Below, piece after piece: positions 18,386 through 26,362 of a stretch of 64,000 nt of DNA. The stretch's first letter is position 1, and each line of letters begins with the position of its first letter. Location of the stretch: the NCBI RefSeq assembly GCF_013315815.1, contig NZ_CP046051.1, positions 744,001-808,000 on the forward strand, read 5' to 3'. The notes under the pieces are model-generated. The model was not told the origin of the DNA. It ran no database searches and worked only from the letters and a program-made list of their open reading frames with translations. Source of the DNA: Caproicibacterium lactatifermentans. GTDB taxonomy: Bacteria > Bacillota > Clostridia > Oscillospirales > Acutalibacteraceae. The position numbers and the translations under genes are program-made.

Positions 18386-18697
18386 ATGGCACAGGAATCA
18401 AAGGAATCAAAGAAGAAGAGCGTGCTTGAACGGTATCGGGAATTTTCCGGTATGCTTGGGAAAATGGAAGATAATTTTAAGTTGGCGGACCTTTTAACAG
18501 ATGATTTTTTACAGAAGAACACGCAGTTCCAGAACCTGCCTGCGTTTGAAACCGCCTGTGGGAAGAAACTGTCGGCCGTGGAGGACCTTTCCGCGCTGGG
18601 TGACAGCGATGTGTGGAAGCGCACAAATTTCAATGACGCAGAAGAAATGCTGAACAGCGCTGTGGAAGCGTATGTGGCATCCGTTTTTGAAGAGTAA
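18386..18697 (+). CDS. hypothetical protein, 103 residues
   Basis: Unrecognised soluble helical protein. It begins with a Lys/Glu/Ser-rich tract (MAQESKESKKKSVLERYREF) and continues through mostly amphipathic helices to EAYVASVFEE. There is no signal peptide or membrane helix. A very strong AAAGGAGGG (18371-18379) precedes the ATG, and it has its own promoter and terminator, so it is an independent and probably well-expressed gene. No function is proposed. Confidence 0.7.
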   Translation: MAQESKESKKKSVLERYREFSGMLGKMEDNFKLADLLTDDFLQKNTQFQNLPAFETACGKKLSAVEDLSALGDSDVWKRTNFNDAEEMLNSAVEAYVASVFEE

Positions 18698-18710
18698 AAA
18701 ACAATACAGA

Positions 18711-18759
18711 AAAGCAGCAGCCGAAGAATTGTTTCAAATCTTTAGGCTGCTGCTTTTTT
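18711..18759. terminator. bidirectional terminator
   Basis: AAAGCAGCAGCC (18711-18722) pairs with GGCTGCTGCTTT (18745-18756) plus T run; it also closes the convergent AraC gene. Confidence 0.85.
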
Positions 18760-18769
18760 ATGCGAAAGT

Positions 18770-19624
18770 TTATTTCTGCTGCGGTGCGGCTGCTTTTCCT
18801 GCACGGCAGGCAGTACGGTATTCGGTTGGACTAATGCCTTTCAGCCGGTGGAAGGCACGGGAAAACGCCAATGGGTCTGGGTAGCCACAGGAACAGGCAA
18901 TGTGGCTGACCGGCAAATCAGAGTGGCGGAGCAGGTCGGCAGCGTGGGAAATGCGCAGATTCACCAGATATTCACGGGGAGAGGTATGCAGTTGCCGCCG
19001 GAACAGCGAGGTCAGATAGCTGCGGTTTAGACAGACGTAATCCGCCACTTTGGCAATGGTGATATCGTTTTGATAGTTTTTTTGTAAAAACTCAATGGCT
19101 TTTTTGACGTAAATGCTTTCGGATGCTTTTTTGCTGTGGTTGGGGGAAGCGACTGCGGAAGCCAGAATGCCGAACCACCGGTACAGGAGACTCTGCAGGA
19201 AGAACTCGTTACAGTCAGAAAGCTTCATATGCTGCATCATTTGAGTGACACAGTCCTGCAATGCCGCACTTTTGCCGCAGTGAAAGGTACGCTGCTGTCG
19301 GGAAAGGCCACAGCGCGTTAAGTACTGCTCCGCGTTGGAACCGCGGAATGCAACCCAAATGTAGTGCCATGGGTCCTGCAGGTCTGCTTCATGGAAAGTC
19401 ACTTCCTGCGGAAAGATGAGAAATCCATCCTGCGGGCCGGGGGAGAAGCTGCAGTTTTTGGTTTGAAAAATGCCGTGGCCGGACAGGCAGTAGTACATCA
19501 GGTAGTATTCTCGTATGGCCGGGCCCGCCGCATGGCCGGGCGGGCAGGCCCGCTCGCCGCAGAAAAGCAGTGAAAATTCATTGGAAAGCGTGGTGGAAGG
19601 TTGCGTTTCAGTCGTGTCCTGCAT
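18770..19624 (-). CDS. AraC family transcriptional regulator
   Basis: 284-residue regulator with an N-terminal cupin-type sensing domain (YYLMYYCLSGHGIF..., about 40-135) and a C-terminal pair of helix-turn-helices. The HTH part contains IEFLQKNYQNDITIAKVADYVCLNRSYLTSLFRRQ and the AraC signature region ISHAADLLRHSDLPVSHIACSCGYPDPLAFSRAFHRLKGISPTEYR. The layout resembles sugar-responsive MsmR/RafR regulators. The start at 19624 is preferred because AAAGAGG lies ten bases upstream; a start 24 bases earlier is possible. It is transcribed away from the D-2-hydroxyacid dehydrogenase gene, which may be its target (inference). Confidence 0.88.
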   Translation of the reverse strand: MQDTTETQPSTTLSNEFSLLFCGERACPPGHAAGPAIREYYLMYYCLSGHGIFQTKNCSFSPGPQDGFLIFPQEVTFHEADLQDPWHYIWVAFRGSNAEQYLTRCGLSRQQRTFHCGKSAALQDCVTQMMQHMKLSDCNEFFLQSLLYRWFGILASAVASPNHSKKASESIYVKKAIEFLQKNYQNDITIAKVADYVCLNRSYLTSLFRRQLHTSPREYLVNLRISHAADLLRHSDLPVSHIACSCGYPDPLAFSRAFHRLKGISPTEYRTACRAGKAAAPQQK

Positions 19625-19720
19625 CTGTTCTCTGCCTCTTTTTCTCATGTCTGTACAAAAAGTGTGATAACAAAAATTATAGCATAATTGCGGGTATGCG
19701 GCAAGCATTATGTATCTTTA

Positions 19721-19750
19721 TTGATTTTTATACGGCGTGAGGTCTATAAT
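19721..19750 (+). promoter_or_regulatory. promoter of the D-2-hydroxyacid dehydrogenase gene
   Basis: TTGATT (19721-19726), 18-bp spacer, TATAAT (19745-19750). Confidence 0.6.
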
Positions 19751-19814
19751 AATAAGAAACAGGATTCCCGACGGAAGTCCGGCGGGTGTTGCAGCAGAAA
19801 GGGGATTATCAAAA

Positions 19815-20795
19815 ATGGAAATTGCGGTGTATTCCTGCCGTCCGGATGAGATACAGGCTATGGATAAGTTCGAGAAAGAATATGGCGTTTCCCTGCGGAG
19901 AACGGAGGAACCATTAAACGAAAAGACAGTATCAATGGCACGTGGCTGTCAAGCCATCAGCATTATTACTACACAGGTAACGGCTCCGTTGCTGGATGTC
20001 CTGCATACAGCGGGTATTGCGTATATTTCTACCCGTACCATCGGCTATGACCATATTGATGTTTCTTATGCTAAAAAACTGGGTATGCATGTAGGAAATG
20101 TTTCTTATTCCCCAAACAGTGTTGCGGACTATGCGGTTATGCTGATATTGATGTCTACACGGCGGATGAAGTCCATTTGGCGCCATGCGCTGGTGCAGAA
20201 CTACTCCCTAGATGGCGTGCAGGGACGGGAGCTGCCGAACTTGACTGTCGGTGTTGTCGGTACCGGACATATCGGGCGGGCAGTCATTCGGCGTCTTGTC
20301 GGCTTTGGCTGCCGTATTCTTGCCACTGACCTGTACGAAAATGACGAGGTAAAGAAAGCCGCACAGTATGTGCCGCTGGATACACTGCTGCACGAAAGCG
20401 ATGTCATTACGCTGCATATGCCGGCGACCAAAAACGACTACCACATAATGAATCAAAAAAATCTGGCAAAAATGAAGAAAGACGCGGTTCTGGTCAATAC
20501 CGGCCGCGGTTCCCTCATTGATTCCGATGCACTGATTGACGCACTGGAAGCGGGCAGTATCGGCGGTGCGGCACTGGACGTCATTGAAAACGAAGCGGGA
20601 CTTTACTACAATGACCTGCAGGACCAGCCGCTGAAAAACCGCGACCTTGCTCTGCTCAAATCTTTCCCGAATGTGATTGTCACGCCGCATACGGCGTTTT
20701 ATACGGACCAGGCAGTCAGTGACATGGTGGAAAATTCCATTAAAAGCTGCATTGCGTATGCAAAAGGCGAAAAGAATCCATGGCAGGTTGTGTAA
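19815..20795 (+). CDS. D-2-hydroxyacid dehydrogenase (D-lactate dehydrogenase-like)
   Basis: NAD-dependent reductase of 2-keto acids, probably pyruvate to D-lactate, 326 residues. The Rossmann motif TVGVVGTGHIGRAVIRRL lies near residues 143-160. Catalytic Arg is in VNTGRGSLID, Glu in ALDVIENE, and His in VTPHTAFYTDQAV. The YSPNSVADYAVMLIL segment is typical of the LdhA/VanH branch. The start at 19815 has AAAGGGGA upstream; the longer frame overlaps the promoter. In a fermenting clostridium this enzyme would dispose of reducing power. No vanA/vanX genes accompany it, so a vancomycin role is unlikely. Confidence 0.88.
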   Translation: MEIAVYSCRPDEIQAMDKFEKEYGVSLRRTEEPLNEKTVSMARGCQAISIITTQVTAPLLDVLHTAGIAYISTRTIGYDHIDVSYAKKLGMHVGNVSYSPNSVADYAVMLILMSTRRMKSIWRHALVQNYSLDGVQGRELPNLTVGVVGTGHIGRAVIRRLVGFGCRILATDLYENDEVKKAAQYVPLDTLLHESDVITLHMPATKNDYHIMNQKNLAKMKKDAVLVNTGRGSLIDSDALIDALEAGSIGGAALDVIENEAGLYYNDLQDQPLKNRDLALLKSFPNVIVTPHTAFYTDQAVSDMVENSIKSCIAYAKGEKNPWQVV

Positions 20796-20810
20796 CACAG
20801 CTGTGCATAA

Positions 20811-20851
20811 AAGAAGCGGCAGGAAAGCATTTGGCGTTCCTGCCGCTTCTT
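20811..20851. terminator. inverted repeat between convergent genes
   Basis: Perfect 15-bp arms AAGAAGCGGCAGGAA (20811-20825) and TTCCTGCCGCTTCTT (20837-20851). The T run is poor on + but the stem is strong; likely a shared terminator. Confidence 0.7.
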
Positions 20852-20858
20852 AGTGGTT

Positions 20859-21857
20859 CTACTTTTTGGGCGGCAGAGCGGAAAGTGTCCGCTCTGCCTG
20901 CTGGCGAAGGTCTTCCTGGACGCTTTCGGGAGAAATAACGCGTACTTTCCCGGCAAACTGACACAGCCATCCCAGAAACGGCGGACTGATACGCACATTT
21001 TGAATGATGCGGAACCAGCCGGGTGTGTCAGCCTGATGCAGCGAGGTTTCCATGCCAAACCGGTCCAGCACTGCTCCCGCCAGTATATTTTGAAACTCCA
21101 GTGTTACATTTTCTTCCCGCCCATTATACATACTAAATGCCTGCCGGGTAAAATCAGTTGGATGGAAGGAGTCTGGCGCAGGCTTTGCCGGAACAGACAA
21201 AAGGGTAACGTTTTCCATGCGGTCTACTCGGAAATTTCGCATTTCATCAGTACGGTCGTACCACGCCAGCAGGTAGTAAAATTCATTGTCCCAACAGAGC
21301 GCATAGGGCGAAACCGTGTAGGGAGCACCGCCGTATTTGTATTGCTTCTGTTTTTTCTCATTGTAATGGAAATATTGAAATTTGACCTTTTTTCCCTCTG
21401 CAATCGCCTGATGCAGGCAGTCTACACTGTAGTAGGACTGCTCATTTTCGGAGCGTACCCGTCCCACAACATAAACCTGCCGCTGCAGCTGTTCTGCCTC
21501 ATAACGGCTGGCCATGGATTCAATTTTCTGTATCAGCCGGCGGGATTTTCCTGCTGTCAAAAATTTTGCAGAAGCGACCGCATCTGCCAGAACTTTCAAG
21601 TCAGAGATTTCCAGGGAAAACGGGCGGTTCAGCAGCCGATAACCACCGTTCGGTCCGCGTGTAGTTTCGACCTCGATGCCGCAGTCATTTAGTTTTTGCA
21701 GGTCATCGTAAATACTGCGGCGTTCAGCCGGAATTCCTTTTTCGTCCATATCCTGCAGAATTTCTTTCATGGTCAGCTGGTGCTTTTCATCTGTACCGCG
21801 CTGTAGCAGGCGGTACAGCTCAATTATGCGTTCCTTCTGCTTTTCTGTTTTCGCCAT
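20859..21857 (-). CDS. WYL domain / YafY-type HTH transcriptional regulator
   Basis: 332-residue regulator. The N-terminal winged HTH (residues about 5-70) contains RIIELYRLLQRGTDEKHQLTMKEILQDM and RRSIYDDLQKLNDCGIEVE. The WYL domain follows (KKVKFQYFHYNEKKQKQYKYGGAPYTVSPYALCWDNEFYYLLAW), with the variant CWDNEFYYL in place of WYL and a conserved FRVDRM. A C-terminal WCX extension completes the protein. WYL proteins sense small ligands or nucleic acid and often control stress or defence genes. AAGGAGAT precedes the ATG. The divergent micro-gene at 21982 may be its target. Confidence 0.88.
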   Translation of the reverse strand: MAKTEKQKERIIELYRLLQRGTDEKHQLTMKEILQDMDEKGIPAERRSIYDDLQKLNDCGIEVETTRGPNGGYRLLNRPFSLEISDLKVLADAVASAKFLTAGKSRRLIQKIESMASRYEAEQLQRQVYVVGRVRSENEQSYYSVDCLHQAIAEGKKVKFQYFHYNEKKQKQYKYGGAPYTVSPYALCWDNEFYYLLAWYDRTDEMRNFRVDRMENVTLLSVPAKPAPDSFHPTDFTRQAFSMYNGREENVTLEFQNILAGAVLDRFGMETSLHQADTPGWFRIIQNVRISPPFLGWLCQFAGKVRVISPESVQEDLRQQAERTLSALPPKK

Positions 21858-21879
21858 GGCAGGTTATCTCCTTTTTCTC

Positions 21880-21908
21880 AGTATATCAGGTATTTTCCAT
21901 AAATACAA
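21880..21908 (-). promoter_or_regulatory. promoter of the WYL regulator
   Basis: On the minus strand TTGTAT, 17-bp spacer, TATACT. The -10 lies within 25 bases of the start codon, so the leader is very short. Confidence 0.65.
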
Positions 21909-21981
21909 CGGAAAGAGTACCGGTAAACGTACAAATAGACTGCTATACTGATACTAACAAATCAAAAAGGAGATGGCAGTG

Positions 21982-22104
21982 ATGAGTTACCAAATCAAAA
22001 ATGTGGGCGGACATGTGGAAGTGTATGACCAGTACGGAAACTTTGCATTTTCGGCGGATACCGCGCAGGAAGCGTGGCAGGATTTGCGGGCCATGGCTGC
22101 CTGA
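21982..22104 (+). CDS. small conserved-looking protein, 40 residues
   Basis: MSYQIKNVGGHVEVYDQYGN then FAFSADTAQEAWQDLRAMAA. An AAAAGGAGA (21965-21973) sits at good distance, and TATACT (21944-21949) gives a plausible -10. The pattern (two short beta strands with GGHVEVYD and Y-G-N-F-x-F-S-A-D-T, then a helix) resembles unnamed 35-50 residue proteins I associate with Ruminococcaceae, but I cannot name a family. Its stop (22102-22104) directly abuts the stop of the broken minus-strand gene. Confidence 0.65.
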   Translation: MSYQIKNVGGHVEVYDQYGNFAFSADTAQEAWQDLRAMAA

Positions 22105-22460
22105 CTATAAGGTGTTTTCCAAATGTTCGGCTACCATTTGCAGTTCACCTGGGGTGGAAATCTCCACATCGGAACGCAGTAGAAAATCCTGTACTCTGGG
22201 TGGCAGGCTGTCAAAGTATGCGGCCATTTCCAGGTCCAGCTGTTCCTGCGGCAGCGGCGTCACGGATAAAATCGGGGTGGCCGGCAGCGACGCTGTGCGC
22301 TGCTGTCCTCTCCGTCCTCCGTGGGCTTGTCGGTTTGGTACGGAATGTCCGGTGTGTTTGTCGGCAGCGGCGGAAAATCACTGCCGTCAGTGGGAATCCG
22401 CGGCGGCGAAACAGCGCTGCGGCAGTCATGGTAGAAGAAATCAGGTTTGTTTTCTGTCAA
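22105..22460 (-). pseudogene. small gene split by a frameshift, product unknown
   Basis: A near-ideal AGGAGGTGA (22466-22474) is followed by TTG at 22460 and an open frame rich in Pro, Asp and Thr (TENKPDFFYHDC..., DFPPLPTNTPDIPYQTDKP) that stops at 22260. A second frame carries on at once to the stop at 22105 with protein-like content (QEQLDLEMAAYFDSLPP, RVQDFLLRSDVEISTPGEL). The switch must fall near 22298. The total of 356 nt is one base short of, or two over, a whole number of codons. Joined, the product would be about 118 residues. It lies directly downstream of the BrkB-like gene. Mutation, sequencing error or programmed shift are all possible. Confidence 0.6.
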
Positions 22461-22505
22461 AAAAATCACCTCCTGCAGTAGCTTGCCCGCTGCGGGAGGT
22501 GATTT

Positions 22506-23483
22506 TCATTTTCCGGACTGTCGGTTTTCGGGATTTTTTCCGCTATTTTCTTTGGAATCTTTGTGCTGCGGGTCCCAGCCACACACCCATATATACCGCC
22601 GTTTTTCGGAGAATTTGGTTATGTGTCGGTTTTTCATTTCTGTATTCATTTCCATGATTACCGCGTTGATTTCTGCGCCCAAAATCAAGACAAAGCCGCT
22701 GAAATACAGCCACAGCAGCAGTACAATGGCGGCACCCAGCGTGCCATATATCAGCGAATAGTTCCCAATGTTCTCCACATAAAAAGCATAAATCAAGGAA
22801 AAAATCATCCAGGAAAACATGGCAATTAGAGTGCCTGGCAGCACCTGCTGCGGGGTATATTTGCGGTCCGGCACTAAGTAATAGGTGCTGAACAAGATGG
22901 GAAACAGAATAGCCGCCAACAGGAAAAAACGCAGCAAATTCCAGATACTGATAGAGTTTGCGCTGATGTGCAGCGCCGGCGCCAGTACACGCAGCACATT
23001 TTGACCGATGTTGATAATGCCCAGAGAGACCAGAATGCCAAACAGCATGAATAGCGTTGCAACAAACAGGTTCAGTTGCTGCCGTACCGGTGATTTGGTG
23101 GAGCGGTAGCCATAGGCGGTGCTTACATACCGCAGGACACAGTTCATGGCGCGCATGATAAAATAAAAGAGCAGAAAAATACTGGTAATAAACAGGGAAA
23201 CGTGTTTGGAATCATTTTTTACCGACAGCACATGCCGCATATATCCCCACAGAACGTCCAGCACATTTTTTGGGACAATGCCCTTTAAAATGCTCATAAA
23301 GTGAGGGGAGAGGTCCAGCCATGTCAAAATCAGGGATAACAAAATCATCGTTGGGAAAAGCGTAAATAGGAAATAATAGGCAAGCGCTGCGGCACAGCGC
23401 CCGATGTCGTGGGCAAGGTAGCGGTGAATCAACCGTACGTATATGGGTTGTTCCGTATAAGGCAGCGACAGTTTTTCCTTCAT
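22506..23483 (-). CDS. YihY/virulence factor BrkB family membrane protein
   Basis: Integral membrane protein of 325 residues, formerly mis-annotated as ribonuclease BN. It has about six hydrophobic helices. The family signature ALAYYFLFTLFPTMILLSLI lies near residues 34-53, and the last two helices run IYGTLGAAIVLLLWLYFSGFVLILGAEINAV, the conserved end of the family. The C-terminal cytoplasmic tail is charged. AAGGAGG lies upstream of the ATG. Function is not established; proposed roles include transport. The frameshifted small gene follows in the same direction. Confidence 0.88.
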   Translation of the reverse strand: MKEKLSLPYTEQPIYVRLIHRYLAHDIGRCAAALAYYFLFTLFPTMILLSLILTWLDLSPHFMSILKGIVPKNVLDVLWGYMRHVLSVKNDSKHVSLFITSIFLLFYFIMRAMNCVLRYVSTAYGYRSTKSPVRQQLNLFVATLFMLFGILVSLGIINIGQNVLRVLAPALHISANSISIWNLLRFFLLAAILFPILFSTYYLVPDRKYTPQQVLPGTLIAMFSWMIFSLIYAFYVENIGNYSLIYGTLGAAIVLLLWLYFSGFVLILGAEINAVIMEMNTEMKNRHITKFSEKRRYIWVCGWDPQHKDSKENSGKNPENRQSGK

Positions 23484-23556
23484 GCCGCAGACGCCTCCTT
23501 TCTCCGGCGCTTTTTCGACAGTATTTTTATGCAGAAAAAGATAAAATAGAAACGGT

Positions 23557-24498
23557 TTACGGGTGCAGGTGCTTTTTATGGCCGATTGGAACTGTTATAT
23601 TTACCAGCAGAATGCCTGCGCTGACTAGTGCCAGTGCGGCGACAGTGCGGCCGCCCGCAAGGGATTCATGCAGTAGCAGGGCGGAAAGCAGTACACCGAA
23701 TACCGGTGTCAAAAAAGAATAGATGGCAACCTGCCCGGCGGGGAATTTTTGCAGCAGCATGGTCCATATGGTGAAAGCCACACTGGACAGTGCCGCCAGA
23801 TACAGGAGGACGCCCCATGCAGTGGCGCCCAAAAGGGTAAAGCGTCCGCCGCCCAGCAGACCAACTGCAACCAGCACTACGCCGCCGAAAAACAGCTGCC
23901 AGCCTGTTGTGCAGAAAGGTTCCACACGGTCTGTTAAACGTTTGCTCATCAGGGTACCGACGGAAAACATTGCCGCGGCGAGGAACATCAGCCCTTCACC
24001 CTGAAAAGTAAAGGCACCGCCGGTTCCACCGATGTTTACCAGCACGACGCCGGCAAAACCGACTAGGCAGCCAAGAATGCGCCCAGCGGTCAGCCGGTCA
24101 GCCCCGCGCAGAAAAAAGTGCGCCAGAATAACGGTCATAAATGTGCCGGTTCCCTGAATGATGGAGCCGCGTACGCCAGTGGTATGGGCAAGTCCCAAAT
24201 AAAACAGGAGATATTGTCCGGCAGTCATCACCAGCCCCAACCGAAAAACGGCCATACGGCTGCCATGCGGCGGGACACACAGCTGTTTCAGCCGAACCGA
24301 TTGGAATAGAAGCACCAGCAGCCCTGCCATTGCAAAGCGGAACCCCGCAAACAAAATCTGTGAAAACGGTCCCTCGACACGGCACACTTGGTAGCCGATT
24401 TTAATGAACGGAAAAGCACTGCCCCACAGCAGCGTACATAAAACGGCCGGCGGCAGCACCGCCAGCGCATTTTTTTGGATAGTTGTTTGTTCCTGCAT
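23557..24498 (-). CDS. EamA/DMT family transporter
   Basis: Ten-helix drug/metabolite transporter of 313 residues formed by two EamA repeats. The first repeat starts LPPAVLCTLLWGSAFPFIKIGYQ, with the conserved WGSAFPFIK. The second begins near FLAAAMFSVGTLMSKRL, and the last helices include IYSFLTPVFGVLLSALLLHESL, a clear EamA motif. The start at 24498 is chosen because AAAGGA is eight to nine bases upstream; the longer frame adds a poor 18-residue tail. Substrate is unknown (amino acids or metabolites exported in known members). Confidence 0.87.
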   Translation of the reverse strand: MQEQTTIQKNALAVLPPAVLCTLLWGSAFPFIKIGYQVCRVEGPFSQILFAGFRFAMAGLLVLLFQSVRLKQLCVPPHGSRMAVFRLGLVMTAGQYLLFYLGLAHTTGVRGSIIQGTGTFMTVILAHFFLRGADRLTAGRILGCLVGFAGVVLVNIGGTGGAFTFQGEGLMFLAAAMFSVGTLMSKRLTDRVEPFCTTGWQLFFGGVVLVAVGLLGGGRFTLLGATAWGVLLYLAALSSVAFTIWTMLLQKFPAGQVAIYSFLTPVFGVLLSALLLHESLAGGRTVAALALVSAGILLVNITVPIGHKKHLHP

Positions 24499-24552
24499 TT
24501 TCAGCGTCCTTTGGACCGACTGCGGAAAGGCAGCCAGTAGTTTTTGTATCAT

Positions 24553-24821
24553 TTCTATTATTATACAATATTTGTACGGCTATTTCCAGCCGTGATGAGG
24601 CGAAAATTGTTTTTGAGCGGCCGAAAAAGGCGGCACAGCAGGCGAACCGATATGTAGTACAACTGAAAATGGGGAAAATTTGTACAACATTTGTCCATAA
24701 AAATGGAACATTCCATTCTTACATCTGTACCAAAAGCAGACTAAGATAAAAAAGACGAGACAGTGAAAAATACGGCAGTATTTCGGTACGGCTGCAGAGA
24801 TTTCACGGCAGGAGGAGTAAA
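24553..24821 (+). promoter_or_regulatory. intergenic region before galK with a perfect palindrome
   Basis: AATGGAA (24702-24708) and TTCCATT (24711-24717) form a perfect 7-bp inverted repeat with a 2-bp gap, a plausible operator about 100 bases upstream of galK. A TATAAT on the minus strand (around 24562-24567) may serve the EamA gene. No gene is seen here. Confidence 0.4.
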
Positions 24822-26123
24822 ATGATGGAACTGCAGGAAGCGAAAAAAGAATTTATGCTGGGCGGACTGCATGAGAAAATCAAGCAGGTATATGGCTGCG
24901 GCGATGAGGACTGTGAGACCATTGCACAGCGGTACGCAGACGCAATGGATTGTTTTGCGTCGTTGTACGGTACGGACCGGGATATTTCCATTTTCAGTGC
25001 GCCGGGCCGTACAGAAATCGGCGGCAACCACACGGACCACCAGCACGGCCATGTGCTGGCAGCCGCGGTCAATTTAGACACGATTGCTGTAGCGGCCCGC
25101 AGCAGCAGCAGCCTTATCCGTGTAAAGTCGCAGGGATATCCGGAAGATGTCATCGATTTAACAGACCTTGCGGTAAGGGAAGAGGAAAAGGACACCAGCC
25201 GTGCACTGATTCGCGGTGTGGCGGCACGCTTTGTGCGGATGGGCTATCCCATCAACGGATTCGACGCTTATACAACTTCACAGGTCAAAAGCGGCAGCGG
25301 CCTTTCCAGCAGTGCCGCTTTTGAGGTCCTGATTGGCACGATCCTCAATGCCCTGTTCTGTGACGGCAAAGAGAGCATGATGCAGATTGCGCAGGCAGGA
25401 CAGTACGCGGAGAATGTTTATTTTGGAAAGCCGAGCGGCTTGATGGACCAGGCAGCCAGCAGTATCGGCGGCTTTGTCAGCATGGACTTCGGCGACATCA
25501 AAAAGCCAAAGGCCAAACAGGTTGTCTTCGACCTCAATTCCTATGGCTATGTGCTGTGCATTATTGACACACACGCAAGCCACGCGGACTTGACACCGGA
25601 CTATGCCGCTATTCCTGCGGAAATGCATCAGGTGGCCGCTTATTTTGACAAGGACGTTTTGCGCGAAGTACCGGAACCGCTGTTTTACCAAAATATCCCG
25701 CAGGTGCGGGAAGCAGTGGGGGACCGACCGGTACTGCGTGCTATGCATTTTTACGCGGACGACCGTCGCGCGCAAGCGGAAGCGTCGGCTCTGCGGCGCG
25801 GCTATTTTGAGAAGTTTAAGCGCCTGATTCGGGAATCCGGTAATTCCTCTTTCATGTACCTGCAAAACATCTACAGCGCTTCCAGCTGGGACAAGCAGGC
25901 AGTGTCCGTCACACTGGGGCTGATTGACCACTTTGCTTCGCACCTTCCGGAAAAGGACGCCCTTGCTTGGCGGGTGCACGGCGGCGGCTTTGCCGGCACA
26001 GTACAGGCATTTGTGCCGCAGAAGTATATTGAAAGTTTTGTGACAGCGATGGATGCATGGCTGGGAGAAGGCTCCTGCCGTGTGCTGCGTGTGAGGCCGG
26101 CAGGCGGAACACAAATGCTGTAA
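24822..26123 (+). CDS. galK: galactokinase
   Basis: Phosphorylates galactose at C1 in the Leloir pathway; cytoplasmic GHMP kinase of 433 residues, slightly longer than the usual 390-400. The galactokinase signature FSAPGRTEIGGNHTDHQHG (about 59-77) and the GHMP ATP motif KSGSGLSSSAAFE (about 156-168) are present. The C-terminal VHGGGFAGTVQAFVP is the third family motif. Two ATGs stand side by side at 24822; GGAGGAG (24811-24817) favours the first. galE follows after 239 bases with its own promoter. No galT is seen nearby. Confidence 0.93.
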   Translation: MMELQEAKKEFMLGGLHEKIKQVYGCGDEDCETIAQRYADAMDCFASLYGTDRDISIFSAPGRTEIGGNHTDHQHGHVLAAAVNLDTIAVAARSSSSLIRVKSQGYPEDVIDLTDLAVREEEKDTSRALIRGVAARFVRMGYPINGFDAYTTSQVKSGSGLSSSAAFEVLIGTILNALFCDGKESMMQIAQAGQYAENVYFGKPSGLMDQAASSIGGFVSMDFGDIKKPKAKQVVFDLNSYGYVLCIIDTHASHADLTPDYAAIPAEMHQVAAYFDKDVLREVPEPLFYQNIPQVREAVGDRPVLRAMHFYADDRRAQAEASALRRGYFEKFKRLIRESGNSSFMYLQNIYSASSWDKQAVSVTLGLIDHFASHLPEKDALAWRVHGGGFAGTVQAFVPQKYIESFVTAMDAWLGEGSCRVLRVRPAGGTQML

Positions 26124-26269
26124 ACAGGTACAGTAATAAGATAAAGCGGGCAACCGGCAGAATCGCCCGCAGAGGCCGAAAGATTACTGCCCGGAAAAAA
26201 CAGTGAAGAGCTGCGTAATGCCTATCGGAAATATCTGACCAATCACCCCCTGGCAGGACCGGTGAATGC

Positions 26270-26298
26270 TTGACCAGCTGCATTTTGCGGTGTATGAT
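26270..26298 (+). promoter_or_regulatory. galE promoter
   Basis: TTGACC (26270-26275), 17-bp spacer, TATGAT (26293-26298). Confidence 0.65.
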
Positions 26299-26362
26299 GT
26301 ACAGAAAAAAGGGCACCCCTTGCGGTGCGGCCGGTTTTTCCGGCAGAAAGGATGGAACCACC

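Noticed and set aside
19815..20795. VanH-type vancomycin resistance gene
   Set aside because: Sequence resembles the LdhA/VanH branch, but no vanA or vanX partner lies nearby; fermentation is the simpler role.
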